64,000 nucleotides of DNA from Amoebidium appalachense (GCA_963693365.1 CAVNZM010000006.1:8804001-8868000); one strand, 5' to 3'. Shown: positions 28,719 through 46,438, counted from the first letter of the stretch. Translations and numbers: made by a program. The notes: a model not told the origin generated them from the letters alone.

Positions 28719-30639
28719 GCATGAGATAGGTTTGGACACCGTCAGCCAAGCTGCAGCGATGGAGGACTTGTCCTTCCAGGCAATGTACCCATGGTACGGT
28801 GTTTGCCCTTTTTTTGTCTCTTTCCTTTTTTGCCTTTGCCGTACTGGTGGTGGTGTGTGTGTGGTATGTGGTTTTGTTTTTTGTTCCTTTCTTTTTGTGT
28901 GTGTGTTTAGGGGGGGGGGGGGGGGGGGGGAGGGGGGGGGGAGAGGGGAGGGGGAGGAGGGGGGGGGGGGGGGGAGGGGGGTTGGAAGGGGGGAGGGGGG
29001 GGGGGGGGGGGATGGGGGGGGGATGTTGTCGAAAGAAGTTATTGTGTGGGTGGGTGGGTCGGGGGGGGGGGGAGGGGGGAGGGGGGAGGGGGGGAGGGGC
29101 CGGGGGGGGGGGGGGGGGGTTGAGGGGGGGGGAGGGGGGATGTGCATGCTGCTGTAAGAAGTTGTTTGTGAGTGAACTTGTACCAATCTAAGTTGTGACT
29201 CCTGACAATTAGTAGTATGTACTCATTCATGGATTCGATTGCTATTGGAGGGCAGTGCACTATGCAGTGTGCCTTTCCCTCGAGTGTTGATTATATATGC
29301 AATGTAAGTGCTAAAGCAATGGGGTGCTGTGTTACAAGGGTTTGATGAGCTCTTTAGTGTGAATGTAATTTTATTAATGTTCAATATAGAAAGTACTCCA
29401 GCCCATCCCGATACTTCTGACTGCATATGAGAGCTTTGACGGCAGCTGTGGTTCTATATACTACGCCTGCATCATGTATATGATGTATTCTCGGTCTAAT
29501 AAAGTATGTGTGGTGCCACGTTATAGTTTTTGGTTTCAATGGTGGTCTCGGTGTGCCCTGTTACTTGGGAAACCCCAGATATTTATGCATAAGACTGTGG
29601 ATGTGACCATATCATACGTATCAGAAACACTCTTAATGGGGTTGGGGGAGGCATTGAGCAATAAACCGGGCATTGGATCTCGACCCCAAATTGGTGCCAT
29701 TGAAACTATGTGCCCGTGTTCATGCATGTGAACGGGTGAATGCAGTGTACATGTGGGTGCATCGTGCAGCAAACCAAGTCTTTTGGTTTTTGATCTTCGA
29801 ACCACCTGCACCCCACCTGCACTCTAACTGGTGAGCCCACTTAGTGGCTACATCATTATGGGGGGTTTACGCTGTTTACTCGAGGCAAAGAGATCATTAT
29901 AATGCCCCACAGCGTGCACGTGGCTGCAGGCATGTTTGCACGTAGTGTAAACGTGGGATACATGCACACACCCGTGCGCGCGCGCGCACAGGCACACACC
30001 GTTCACACACACACACACACCTGCCGCACGCACACACACACACACACACACACGCACACACTAGCACGGCGCTTGCACACACGACACATGGACATACACA
30101 CATGTGTACACGCGCACACACACACACACACACACATCGTCTGAAGCGTACAAGCGCAGACCACAACACACAAAAAGATTCACACACGCCCCACACGCAC
30201 ACACATTTTCGCACGTATCTACACAGTCATGTGCAAACACGTGGAAGGATCCAGGCAGGCCAACATATTTCCTTTAATTTGTGAAACTTTAAACCCTACA
30301 TGTACAGGAAGACTTCATTATTGGGCCTGTGCTTTACGAATCGCTTGACGTTCCCCTAGGAGTACACATGGCCTGCAGTGTCACGTGCACACACACACAC
30401 ACACACACAAAAACACACATACTCGCAAACACACACGCACAACACATGTACCACGCAACCACGCACACTGGTACGGCGCACGCACGCACACACGACTCAG
30501 GCATGTGCATGCACATTCACAGTCACACACACACACCGTGTGTAGCGATGCCATACAAAACATTATCCAGGTGATGTTGATTGCATTGTATGGACTTCAC
30601 GACCAGCTGTCTTTATTAGACTCAGTGGCTGTAGGTTGA
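28719..30639 (+). other. Orphan coding-like segments, possible unidentified gene
   Basis: Several plus-strand segments look like exons. About 28719-28795 reads EIGLDTVSQAAAMEDLSFQA and ends near a GT. 29571-29716 includes HKTVDVTISYVSETLLMGLG. 30308-30388, after TACAG, reads EDFIIGPVLYESLDVPLGVH. 30571-30639, after CCAG, reads VMLIALYGLHDQLSLLDSVA and ends in TGA. The linkage between them is not established, no family is recognised, and 28910-29140 between them is G-rich low-complexity sequence. Confidence 0.3.
28910..29140. repeat. G-rich low-complexity block
   Basis: About 230 bp that is largely G with scattered A and T. It has very high potential for multiple G-quadruplexes. Confidence 0.85.
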
Positions 30640-30696
30640 AGCAAACCCGTATAAACTATGACAATTTAGAATTATAGTTATCCTCCCCTCCCCCCT

Positions 30697-30823
30697 CCCC
30701 TCTCCCCCCCCCCCCCTCCCCCCCAACAAACAAAAAAAAAAAAAAAAAAAAAAAAAAAAGCGACACACAGACACTTACACCCACCCACATATACACCCAC
30801 ACATATCAGGAGGGTGTGTGTGT

Positions 30824-30855
<32 letters not shown>

Positions 30856-31300
30856 GGGGGGGGGGGGGTAGGTAGAGGAGCAGTCAGTTGGCAATGGCGC
30901 TCATATGGATCAACATTGAATCTCTCATTCACGCTCACAAACCCTTGCATCAGTAAGCATGTGGTGTACATTTTCAAAAAGTCAAGGCCACATGTACACG
31001 GTAGCGGGTGAGAGGCCAGGGAACGAATGGGGGGGGGGGGGGGGGGGGGGGGGGGCAACGTGATTTATGTCCCTGACTTTTTAAAGTGCTGTGTGTGTGT
31101 GTGATGTTTGCACGCGCACGCGCATTTGTGCAGGTGTGGGTGTGGGCATGGGTGTGTGGGGTCTGTTGTGTTTGTGGTGTGTGTGTGTGTGCTTTCTTGT
31201 TTCTAATGGAGTGAGTAGGGTTTTGCCTGGGTGAAAGGGAGGGGGAAGGGGAAGAGAAAAAACACTACCCCTCTTTTGAACTCTCCCTCCCTCTGCCACC

Positions 31301-31360
<60 letters not shown>
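30697..31360. repeat. C/A, (GT)G and C tracts
   Basis: C-rich then A-run (30697-30759), (GT)n then G-run (30814-30868), G-run (31030-31055) and a C-run of about 59 nt (31302-31360) followed by (CA)n to 31381. Confidence 0.85.
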
Positions 31361-31374
<14 letters not shown>

Positions 31375-31394
31375 ACACACAACACAAGCACCGA

Positions 31395-31515
31395 CACACA
31401 TACAACTTCCGTTGTTCTTGTTGAAGTCAAATACCTCGTCCATCTTGCGCCACACACAGAAACCATAGGCACCGAACATGAATCCCCAGGTGAGACATAT
31501 TTCAAGAAATACCAT
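31395..31515 (-). CDS. Possible exon of a short NDUFB1-like membrane protein
   Basis: Directly downstream of the GST stop on the same strand, an ATG at 31513-31515 opens MVFLEICLTWGFMFGAYGFC, then VWRKMDEVFDFNKN. The exon could end at a GTATGT donor near 31396. A short hydrophobic segment followed by a basic stretch recalls complex I subunit NDUFB1, but the likeness is weak. A second segment near 30870-30947 (FVSVNERFNVDPYERH) would join in phase but has no clear end. The gene model is incomplete. Confidence 0.3.
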
Positions 31516-31544
31516 CGAGCACAGACACCCAAACAAGCAATAAG

Positions 31545-35927
<4,383 letters not shown>

Positions 35928-36335
35928 CTGTGTGTGCGTGCGGGAGGGTGTAGCTGGTTACTATGTCTGTTGAGGGCATGTCGGTTTCTTTGTAATATGC
36001 ACGTTGTGGTGCAAAAGAAAAATGATTGCAGTTTATATGCAAGCAGGGAGAAGCACTCGAGGAAGGAAGGCGGGCAAGGGGGGCTAAAGAGACAAATGCA
36101 GGTGTGTGTGTTTGTGTGTTTGTGTGTTTTTTTGGGGGGGAGGAGGAGGGGGAGGGGGAGGGGGAGATTGGCAGGACGTTGGTTAGGAAAGAACATGGGG
36201 AGCGTCGGGTATATGTTGTTGCAAGGAAGAAAATCAGAAATGTATGGTTGGTGTGTTGCGAAGGCTGGGGGGGTTGGTTGTGATGGTGTGTGGTGGGGGG
36301 TGGGAGAGGGAAGAGGGGACCGCCCGGCGGCGGTG

Positions 36336-36377
<42 letters not shown>

Positions 36378-37562
36378 TGCAAATGAGGGGTAGAGCGACT
36401 GGGTTGTGAAGAAAACACAGTCGAGGGACAAGGGAGCAAACCGCATAATAATGGATTCGCAATACGGCTCGGGGAATAAAGCATCATAACCCGAACTGAG
36501 AGAAGAGTATGAGTGAAAAGATAGTGTTGCAGAAGAAGAGGGTGTGGGGGTAGGGGGGTGGTGGGGAGGGGAGGTAGGGTTGAACATATGCAGAGAAGGG
36601 GTGGAGAGATGAAACAAGAATGACGTGTGGCTTTTGCTTAGCAAGAGTCTGTCTTCTTGGTTGTTGCTGTGACGGTGATTGTGGTAGTGGGGACAGAAGG
36701 GGGGGAGGGTGGGGGGGGGAGGTTGGCAAGCGGGAAGGGGAAGTGGGGGGGGAGGGGGGGGGGGAAGGGGGGGGGAGGGGGGGGGGGGGGGGGGGGGGGG
36801 GGCGAGAGGGGTGGAGGGCTAAGATGCTTATTACTGGCAAAGGAAATAATGGAGAGGGGGGGGGGAGGAGAAATGGCACCACGAAAGACGAACTAGAAGA
36901 GTTAGGGAAGGACGAAGGGAGAGAGCGGAACTGGGAACAGATAGGGTGGGTTTGTTTGGAAAGAGGGGGGAGGGGGGGGGGGGGGGGGGGGGGAAGAAAC
37001 TGCGAGGAGAGCAAATCTAGATGTAATCTGCTGACTAAGGACGGGAAAGACATAGAGAGAGAGCGAGGAAAGGAGCTAACTCGAGAAGCCTAGACTAAAA
37101 TGAGGGTAAATTCTACGGAAGTAGTAAGTGGGCGGGCTGAAGTACGAGGTGCAGGTGCTCGAAGCAGAAAACACAATGTGCCATAGAAATAGCCAAAAAA
37201 AAAATCACCGTCCAGCAAAATAGCCCCTTTCACAACGCTGCGGAAAAACGAACGTAACCGAAAGTGCCCCGATCCCCCCCCTCCTCCCCCCTCCTCCCCC
37301 CTCCCCCCCCCCCCCCCTCCTCCCCCCCCCCCCCCCCCCCCCCCCCCCCTTTTTTTCCCCGTCTCCTGCAACGAATGAGTGCGTGACAGCACATAGATCA
37401 GAAGTCCACGTCCAGCACGTAAGCTGTTATGTGATGATGTGTAGTCACTGCGTGAATTTTAGGGTATGTGGGTGGGTGTGTTGGCGTGAACGGGAGACAA
37501 GGATACCTTAGCGTTGTGTAGACGTGTGTGCCCCTGTGCGTCCATCAGTGCGTGTGTATCGC

Positions 37563-37583
37563 ACGCGCGCGCGCGCGCGCGCG
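37563..37583. repeat. (CG)n alternating run
   Basis: About 20 nt of pure CG alternation, a classical left-handed DNA former and a CpG cluster. Confidence 0.85.
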
Positions 37584-37741
37584 GTGTGGTATGGCTGCAA
37601 GAGGTAAAAGGTGTTACGAAACACACACCTGTGGAGCCCCGGCCACGAGGTCGGTGGTGTTGGGCTGTGCCATCATCCGATTTATTCTGCAGAGGCCTGC
37701 TCCGTATAGAGTGTCACTACAGGCCACGGGAATGTACAAGC

Positions 37742-37811
37742 AGCAACAGCAGCCCGGGAAGAGACAAACAGCTAGAAGCAACAGCAGCCCGGGAAGAGAC
37801 AAACAGCTAGA
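37742..37811 (+). repeat. Perfect 35-bp tandem duplication
   Basis: Two identical head-to-tail copies (37742-37776 and 37777-37811), each containing CAGCCCGGGAAGAGACAAAC. Perfect identity implies a recent event. Confidence 0.9.
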
Positions 37812-38025
37812 TGCACACTGCAGGGAGCCATAAACCCTCCAATATAGAGTGTACTGATAGTCTTACATCAGATACCCTTACTTGTGCCATGGACCAATGA
37901 GCTGAGCAAGTGAGAGCAACGTGTTCTACAGTCCGTTCTAGCACATGCAATAGTGGATTGGCTACAACATTTTCAGCGTGATCCCATTCCGTACTGTACA
38001 GCATGCTTGTGTGTGTGTGTGCGAC

Positions 38026-38032
<7 letters not shown>

Positions 38033-38086
<54 letters not shown>

Positions 38087-38135
38087 GCGTGTGCGTGTGC
38101 GTGTGCGTGTGCGTGTGCGTGTGCGTGTGCGCGTG

Positions 38136-38199
<64 letters not shown>

Positions 38200-38242
38200 T
38201 GTGTGGGTGTGTGGGTGTGTGTGTGTGTGTGTGGGTGGGTGG
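38033..38242. repeat. (GT)n with internal (GTGTGC)n array
   Basis: GT repeat, then about eight units of the hexamer GTGTGC (38080-38130), then GT again and GGGT repeats to 38242. Confidence 0.9.
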
Positions 38243-38427
38243 GTGGGTGTGTGAGGAGGGTGGGGGGGTGGAGACGGGAGGCGGGGAGGGGGTAGGGGTA
38301 GGAGGGGGGGAGGGGGGGAGGGAGGGGAGGGGGGGAGGGGTGAGAATGTTGATTTGGCTCGGCAGTGTATGTATACAACGCAAACATAATTCGAAATCGG
38401 GATTTCGTGCATACATGTATACATACA

Positions 38428-38462
<35 letters not shown>

Positions 38463-38711
38463 GTTTTGTTCCCGGAAGGACCCTTGCAGGCCCTCGAGGG
38501 AACTACGGTCTACCACACAGCACCGACAGTACACTAGTTAGGGTGCTAATCTATGTGCTCAGCTAAGCTAAATTAATAAACCATCATTCACAAACCTAAC
38601 TTAGGTACACACTTTGCCCAGGTTACTACTACTCCAGCCACGGTAGGTGATACATGTATACACATGTACACGGGAATTTGTGAGTGTGTGTGCGCGTGGT
38701 GGTGGTGGTGT

Positions 38712-38764
<53 letters not shown>

Positions 38765-38879
38765 ACTTTTATTTGCATCTCCGACGGTTATTATCATGAT
38801 TATTCTTACCTTCCTAGCGTTTTTGAATCTGGAAAGAGGGTCTCGCCCCCCGGGGGGGCCCGGGGGGGGAAGAACTAAG

Positions 38880-39929
38880 AGACATTAAGATGTTATGTCA
38901 TATATGCCACGCTGAGCGATAGCTCTAAACATGTTTTCTGCGGCTCTATAGCTATGTGACCTGAGGAGCATCCAGTATGTTGCAACCTCGAGTGTGGAGC
39001 CTTATGATCCTGACAAAGTCTTTGCCCACTCCGGGACTCGTGACCTACTAGACTCGAGTAATAATGTTGGCGAAAAATTCTGGTCAGCTTTTGAGCTTGC
39101 AGTAACGTTTGAAGCATATATTCTATTTATGTTTCGCTGCTGAATATCATAGCCGCTCCGCTTTCTGAGGACGCTAAGCGCAGAAATTATTAAAATACTG
39201 CTAAAAGTAGAGTAATGATTCTGCCTGAACCAAGTGCAACGATGTGCCTTCAGCAGGAAAATTCTGCTTTTGCACAATTCTTGAATTTTGCGTAACATCA
39301 AGTTAGTTGAAACTCTGCACTTGGAATGCGACATGTAAGCACCCTTCGCACAGGCATACGGGCCCCAAACTGAACGAGAAAGCAAACCACAAAAGAGAGA
39401 CCTACAGATGACAGGCCATGACGGTGTACCTGCCACCTGAGTATTTAGACTGTGAGGGTAACTTGATGTTTCAAATTTCGCCCATGGGCACACTGTCCAG
39501 TGCGCTTTACTGCAATGTAGCAGCATTTGGCACTAAGCGCACAGTCACACGGAGCTCGTGGAGGGGGTAAAAAGTTTATTTTGAACAAAACTATGGCAGT
39601 GACCGCACTCTGTGCATAGGTGCGGTGACAGCAACATATTCTCGCCTTTTCAAAGCTAATACAAACATACATAGGCTTTTGCCATTCAGCCATATTCAAC
39701 TATCGCACACACTCCTCATATATATGCCCGCATATATGGAGGCCGACCGAAGCCGGTTGCCTTCATACGAATTTCTAAACCGCAGCCACGCATGACCGCA
39801 CACTATCGAATGGCAGGACCAGCTGACCAATCACATCATTCGCGTCCTTTATCAATTGCAAATCTGAAAATATACCGCCCAATAGGGCCCAAAAATAGGT
39901 CACGCCTTCCTAAAAAGGCAACGGGTCAC
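38880..39929. other. Tract-free intergenic region
   Basis: Unique sequence between the GST upstream region and the TULIP-like gene's 3' end. A 174-codon minus-strand ORF (39002-39526) stays open but matches no family and lacks splice or start support. CCAAT motifs occur near 39826 and 39880. Confidence 0.4.
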
Positions 39930-40119
39930 CTAGAACGCCATGTTCTTGATGACCTTGTTGATCTCAGGAATGACGTCATCCGTAATCTGGTTGAGCTCCT
40001 TGGCCAGGGCTTGGGAGATGACACCATCCACGTCAAAATGTTTCTGCACAATGTCCTAGGGAGGGAAACATGTGTTAGAATATAAAAAATCGGAAGAATG
40101 TGAGGAGGGAGATAGGTAT

Positions 40120-40153
<34 letters not shown>

Positions 40154-40184
40154 CTGGGGAAGCTGGGTAAATGGGTTTTTTTTC

Positions 40185-40231
<47 letters not shown>

Positions 40232-40279
40232 TTTTTTTTTTTTTTTTTTTTTTCCTTTGGTGGTGGTGGTGGTGGTGGT

Positions 40280-40326
<47 letters not shown>

Positions 40327-40781
40327 AATAGGAATCAATCCCACACTCTCTTTTAGTCCTGGCACCAAGACCTGGCACCATCACTTTTACAAAGGGAAAG
40401 AAAACAGAGCAAGAGTGCACAAGATCTCCGTCCGAAAACTTGACGACAGAACAACAGCGAAAAGCAGGGGAAACGACTCACGGCACAATTGAATCAACGA
40501 ATACACAAAAGGTTCGAAGGCAAAGCAGACCCAACATAATTGCTAGCACACACAACACTAACCCACATACCTTGATGCCCTCTGTGAGCTTGCCCAGCAT
40601 GCCGTCAAAGATGCCTAGGTTGTTGATGTGGAAGGTGACGTCATCGTAGTGCACAAGCACCCCTGTGGCATTCACACTGTCGATCTGGTACACACGCTTG
40701 CCCTGGTCGTTGGTCGTGTAGTTGAGCTGTTGGAATTACTGTGAGTGCGTGCTTATGGAACTCTGCAACTAATGTCTTCAA

Positions 40782-40817
<36 letters not shown>

Positions 40818-40829
40818 TTACGGGCAAGG

Positions 40830-40861
<32 letters not shown>

Positions 40862-42581
40862 ATCGGTGGTGGTGGCCCCTTAGTGATCTACTACGATTGT
40901 GTACACACATACAGCAAATACAACCCGAGGAGCAAATCAAGCAAAGCAATACAAGCAACTCCAACTACCAAACCCACACGCACACAAGCCACCTTCAACC
41001 CGGCAAGGAACAATGCAACAGCACATACCGTGATTGTGAGCAGTGCCTCAGGACGCACTTCAGTCACCCCCAGCTGCCCCGTGCTGCTGACGGGAATATC
41101 GGCCCCAAGAATCGTAGCAGTGGCCTCAGCCTGAACAAAACACATGTGTAAGTGGGGGTGTATGAACATATTCCGAAACCATCAAAGAATTTCCTATGAC
41201 ACACATGACCTTCAGGTAACCATGTTCAATGATTAGCCATATTTGCCCCTGCACCTCAAGGTAGACTTCACGTAAATGCCAAGCTCTTGATCTCCCCAGC
41301 TCCAAGTCCTGTCAATGAATAAATTGACCGTTTTATAGCGACAATTGCTGTTGACGCCACCATCTAAATACGCACACCACAGGGTTACGGGAACTTACAT
41401 GGGCATCCCCGGTGATGTTGTCACAGCTCAGCACCAGCGACCCATTGGCAATCAGCTGGCCCTCCCTGAATAAAAAAAAAAATTGTAAGAAAAGGGAGAG
41501 GGCACGCAATTATGCACACAGAGGTATAACTATTGCACAGTGCATGCACAACATGAAGGGTATAAACATAAATTGAGGAGCAGATATAATCTCCCTAGGG
41601 TACATGTTGAAACAACAGACCGTTCTTTGCTAAGCTTAACATACCGAGTCTTTAGAGATTGCCAATAAAAAACCCCAATGTATCAAATGGTTTCAATTAA
41701 ATATGACTGCCTGCCTGCTTGCATGTGCACGTGCATGTCATTGTGTGTGTGTGTGTATGCATGCACGTGAGTGTGCATGTGTGCGTGTGTGTGTGCACCC
41801 ACTCTGTCTCTGTGACGTTCAGGCACGTAGCATTTTGCAGCAGCATTGTGCCCAGACCAGTCAGTCGCTCCAACTCGGCCATGGCATGGCCTCCAGCACA
41901 GGCCCTTGGTGTGCACACCTCCTTGCCAAAGATCTGCACACCACACACACGTTAGCAACCATACAACTCGCATTGCAATTTCTGGGTGGTAAACAAAATG
42001 ATATGCGAGAAGCTTTGAATAGCGTCCATCCGTGCATGCCACTACCATTTTTCGCAGCAGAGTCCAGTCCACCTTCCATGCTTCTTTCTCCTTCGCTTTG
42101 GTGGCAGCTGGCCAGAAAAAAAAAAAGGGGGGGGGGGGGGGGGACCAGTACCGTGAAACACTTCTGCTCGGCACATGCTTCGTCTTCTGCCTCAACCTTC
42201 ACCGCACCGTTGAAAATCAAAGGGTCGATGTGGTTGTCCTCAAGACCAAACAGGCTGATGTTTCTCGTGGAGAGAAGTTTCGTGCCGTTGAGAAACCGGT
42301 TGCCGAGATTCACGAAAAGTTCCTGTTTGCAGGAGACACGTGAACCAGGTGACAAAGAGACGCATCAAAAACAGACAGGGCATATGTAATGGCCGCAAAG
42401 AGGAATATTATGACATTTGAGTCTGTATTGATTCGTATTCCACACCCAATGTGTGATGCCTGCATCCAAGTGAGCACACCTAATTTTCGTTCTTGTTGCG
42501 TGACTGTATGTCATGCTATGTGTGCGTGTGCGCGCGCACGTGTTTGTGGGCAAGTCCGGTGCCCTAGAGTCTCTTAGGCAA

Positions 42582-42678
<97 letters not shown>

Positions 42679-43877
42679 AAAGGAGGGTTAGGAGGGGGGG
42701 AAGGGGGGGGGGAGGTTTTCAACGTGTTGCTGTAAAAAGCACAAGTTCACAACCGCCAACGTCACGTAGAGGGTGTTAACAAAAAAAAAAACAACGTAAG
42801 GAGCCCATATTCACCTGTGCAGGGTTCGGAGGAAGGGCGAGGAAGGGGGGGGATGGGGAGTGGGGGGGGGGGAAGGGGGGGGGGGGGGGTGGGGGGGGGG
42901 GGGGGGAAGGGGGGTTACCAAGATCGGGTTCGCATCTGCGCAGTCGGGGGCAGATCGGTTACTATTCTGGTAGTCCGACCCATTATCCAACACCAGGCCC
43001 TGCATTCAACAAACTTAGCTCCAGAGTTTACAGGGCCTAAGTTAGATAAAACCCCTGGTGTGTATGTTCGTACTGTGTTTTGTGCTCCGTGTACCTCCCG
43101 GTCAAAAATACGCCCTCTCATACTACGGCATTGTGTATGTATATGTGTGCGTGTATGTAGCTTCGCATACACGATTCTACATATGTGGCAGGTCGTTTAT
43201 GGATAACCCGCACCTACACATTGAGTGAAACACAGCAATTAAATTGATTGGTGTTTGGTTGTATGCATCGCTAATGAAGTGGAATTTAAACAAGCACCTG
43301 CTGAGAAATGACTAGTTGTGCGGATATGCACTGTGTATGCGGCGGTTTTCCTGTCTGTGTACGCACGTGTCTGCGTGCCAGCAGTATTTGTGTAAGCATG
43401 TGCGCCTGTGAGGATGCGTAGTATGCACACACGCCGTGTCCGGTGAATCGAAAGCCAAAATGTTTGTGTGGGCGCCCTTGATGTGTGTAAAAGCAAGCTC
43501 TGTTTTATACGGGTTTCTGCTTAGGTGTGGGTATGTGTCTACATCTGCTGTGAGCGAATTTTCCAGGCTGTTTCCGTTCATTAAACTTGTCGAACCTAAC
43601 GTTAAAAGGCACACCCGGCTATCAAAACTTGCCCACCCACAAGAAAAAACAACTGTAGCCACAGCCATGTCTGCGCACAAGACATGCGCCGTAACAGCTG
43701 AATATACATCTCTATGCTGTATTGCTGTGCATTTTTTCCTTGTTCATTCAGAGCAGATCAAACCTGGAAAGTGCCTGTGTTTGCGTTTCATTCCTGCCAC
43801 GTAATCATAACGGCAGGGCAACTCACCTTAGCCAGTGCGGAGCCTGCAAAGGCAAGGACGATAGCGCTAGTCCTCAT
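39930..43877 (-). CDS. Secreted protein with TULIP (JHBP/BPI-like) lipid-binding domain
   Basis: Ten exons, in transcript order: 43827-43877, 42919-42999, 42152-42322, 42046-42090, 41803-41933, 41399-41462, 41255-41308, 41029-41130, 40571-40726, 39930-40055. They give 326 residues with consistent phases. Exon 1 encodes a signal peptide, MRTSAIVLAFAGSALAK. The N-terminal half has cysteines and several N-glycosylation sequons (NGTK, NATC, NVTE, NGSL). The C-terminal half (ATILGADIPVSSTGQLGV, KRVYQIDSVNATGVLVHYDD, TFHINNLGIFDGMLGKLTEG, ITDDVIPEINKVIKNM) has the beta-strand plus long C-terminal helix pattern of juvenile-hormone-binding/BPI-type TULIP domains, which bind lipids in a hydrophobic tunnel. 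Family assignment rests on pattern, not on a search. Exon 4 and 6 acceptors are the least certain. Confidence 0.7.
40121..40324. repeat. G-run, (CT)n, T-run, (GGT)n, G-run compound
   Basis: A run of five simple sequences back to back in the last intron of the TULIP-like gene, ending about 250 bp from the flanking exon. Confidence 0.9.
40784..40859. repeat. C-run and A-run pair
   Basis: C-run (40784-40815) followed after a short unique stretch by an A-run (40829-40859), in the intron between exons 41029-41130 and 40571-40726. Confidence 0.85.
42583..42676. repeat. (GT)n microsatellite, ~94 bp
   Basis: Pure GT repeat in an intron of the TULIP-like gene, followed by G-rich runs at 42693-42906. 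Confidence 0.95.
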
Positions 43878-44700
43878 TATTGCGATGTTCTACGCGGCCT
43901 GTGTGGAAAACACGTATACTAACAGGACTGTTATTCTTACTGAGGATGCACTGTTCAAAAACGAAAAGTGAACGACACAACGGCGCGTCCGACCTTAGGC
44001 AATTGTTTCTCCCTATCAAGAAGTTATGACCGGTGGGGAATCTTGATATTTTCCGAACTCACAAAAGTATATAGCTAAGACATTACACTAGCCTAAAGCC
44101 CATAAAAAAAACCATTAAACAAGAAAACATGTATAATACTGTAGCGTTTATTTTTCATGGTTTTTTATCCCTCAAAACTGAGAAATAAGGGCTGTTGAAT
44201 ATCTTTTAATTATTCATGAAATACATCCAGATAATAAACCCCAAACCAAATCAGCTTAGGGGACTGTGGAGACGTAACGTCAATTTATCCTGGTTATATG
44301 TAAAGCTGACTAATATCCAATAATAAAACGTTTGGGTTGCTATAGCTATATTTGGAGCAACAATTCCTCAGTTTAACCAATAGCATTAGTCTAGAATCTT
44401 GCATATTTCGCTTGTTTGTTCTGATGACCACAGCCATTCAAAACGCACATTGCGCAAACTACTGCCATGTTGATTGGATTAACGCATTATGACGTCAGAA
44501 AGCCAAGCCACCGATTGGGTGCTACCCCATATGATCTCGTTTCATGTTGCCGAGTCAACGTTCCTCAATCATCAACAGTTTTGTGTTTCCCAAGTGTGTT
44601 GATGTGCGCCTGTACGTGGTCAATATAAAAAAACATTTCCAGTTACATATATACACGATAAGCATTACTACAAAGGGGCCGTCATTCCTTTTTTTTTCTA
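43878..44700. promoter_or_regulatory. Upstream region of TULIP-like gene with CCAAT and CRE motifs
   Basis: Tract-free, AT-rich sequence. CCAAT/ATTGG motifs lie at 44317-44321, 44377-44381, 44473-44477 and 44514-44518. A perfect TGACGTCA (CRE/ATF type) lies at 44490-44497, between two of them. A CRE flanked by CCAAT boxes is a common RNA polymerase II core arrangement; its activity here is inferred. Confidence 0.5.
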
Positions 44701-45049
44701 CCAAGTAAGAGTACTAAGTCGTTGTCATTCAGTACATGTGCCATGGCCATGGCCATGGCCAACATCGGCTGCTGCTGCTCAGCTTCGGCACCACACTCGG
44801 TCCCCCGACAGTACCCCCACTCCAGCCCCCCCACGTATAGGGTTTCCCCCCTTCCGGGGGGAGGGCGAGGGGTTGGGTTGGGGGGGGGGAGGGGGGAAGG
44901 GGAAGGAAAGACCCCGAGCTGTAGCTCGGAGGGGCGGTGAGCTGGGTGGTGGTGGTGCCGACAGTGGCGCCATGCATATGGGCACCGGGGGGGAGGAGGT
45001 GCGGTGGTAGACTCTTTTGAATGTCGAATGAAGCCCTTTTTGATGGTAA

Positions 45050-45201
45050 CAACCCCCCCCCCCCCCCCCCCCCCCTCCGCCCCCACATTGGCTGAGCTAA
45101 CCCCATACTAGGTTAGTAGTAGCTAATCTGTGACTCCCCCTCCCCCCTCCCCCCCCCCCCCCCCCCCCCCCCCCTTCCCCCCCCCCCCCCCCCCCCCCCC
45201 C
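45050..45201. repeat. C-run cluster
   Basis: C-runs at 45053-45075, 45149-45174 and 45178-45200 separated by short unique segments. Confidence 0.85.
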
Positions 45202-45496
45202 GCCCCCTGCCCTTCCCCCTAAGTTATCGCCCGAGAGAATGAACACACCCAACTGCTTGTGGGGAAGCGGGGGGAGCCTCCTGAGGGCAAACCGTAAAAG
45301 ATTAAACTACATAAGGCTATGCCTGCGGCATGAAGGCTTGCTTGCTGGGGCGGGGGCCCTTACAAGGTGAGGGTTCAACAGGGCAATATGAGGTGGTCAC
45401 TGCAGGTGGACCGGGGTGGTGGTTGTGGCCAACGCCGGGGAGGAGGGGAGGGAACCCCTGCAATCGATTCCGGTTGAGCTCAGTCTCTCACACAGG

Positions 45497-46132
<636 letters not shown>

Positions 46133-46373
46133 GTCTTTTTGTTGTCTCCGGGGTATAGAGGTGGGGGGTGGGGGTGGTGGTGGTGGTGAGGGGGGGGAGA
46201 TTAGGGGGGGTTGCGGGGGATTAGTGTACAACTTCAGGACGTGCGTGTCTCCGTTTTCAAGCCCCCTTCCAAACACACACTCCCACGCGCACAACACGCG
46301 CGCGCACACAACATACACACACACACGCGCGCGCACAACACACACGCACACGCACACACACCCCATTGCGTAA

Positions 46374-46438
<65 letters not shown>

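Larger units (their letters stand above)
35928..37830. other. Region upstream of GST: G-rich tracts and polypurine
   Basis: Contains G-runs (36341-36375, 36776-36802, 36968-36993), a roughly 400-bp GGGA/GGAA polypurine stretch (36690-37090) and a C-run (37321-37349). The missing first GST exon and promoter should lie here, but neither could be pinpointed. Confidence 0.4.

Noticed and set aside
39002-39526. 174-codon minus-strand ORF
   Set aside because: No motif, signal peptide or family resemblance; many ORFs this size arise by chance in 64 kb. Kept only as a note in the intergenic entry.
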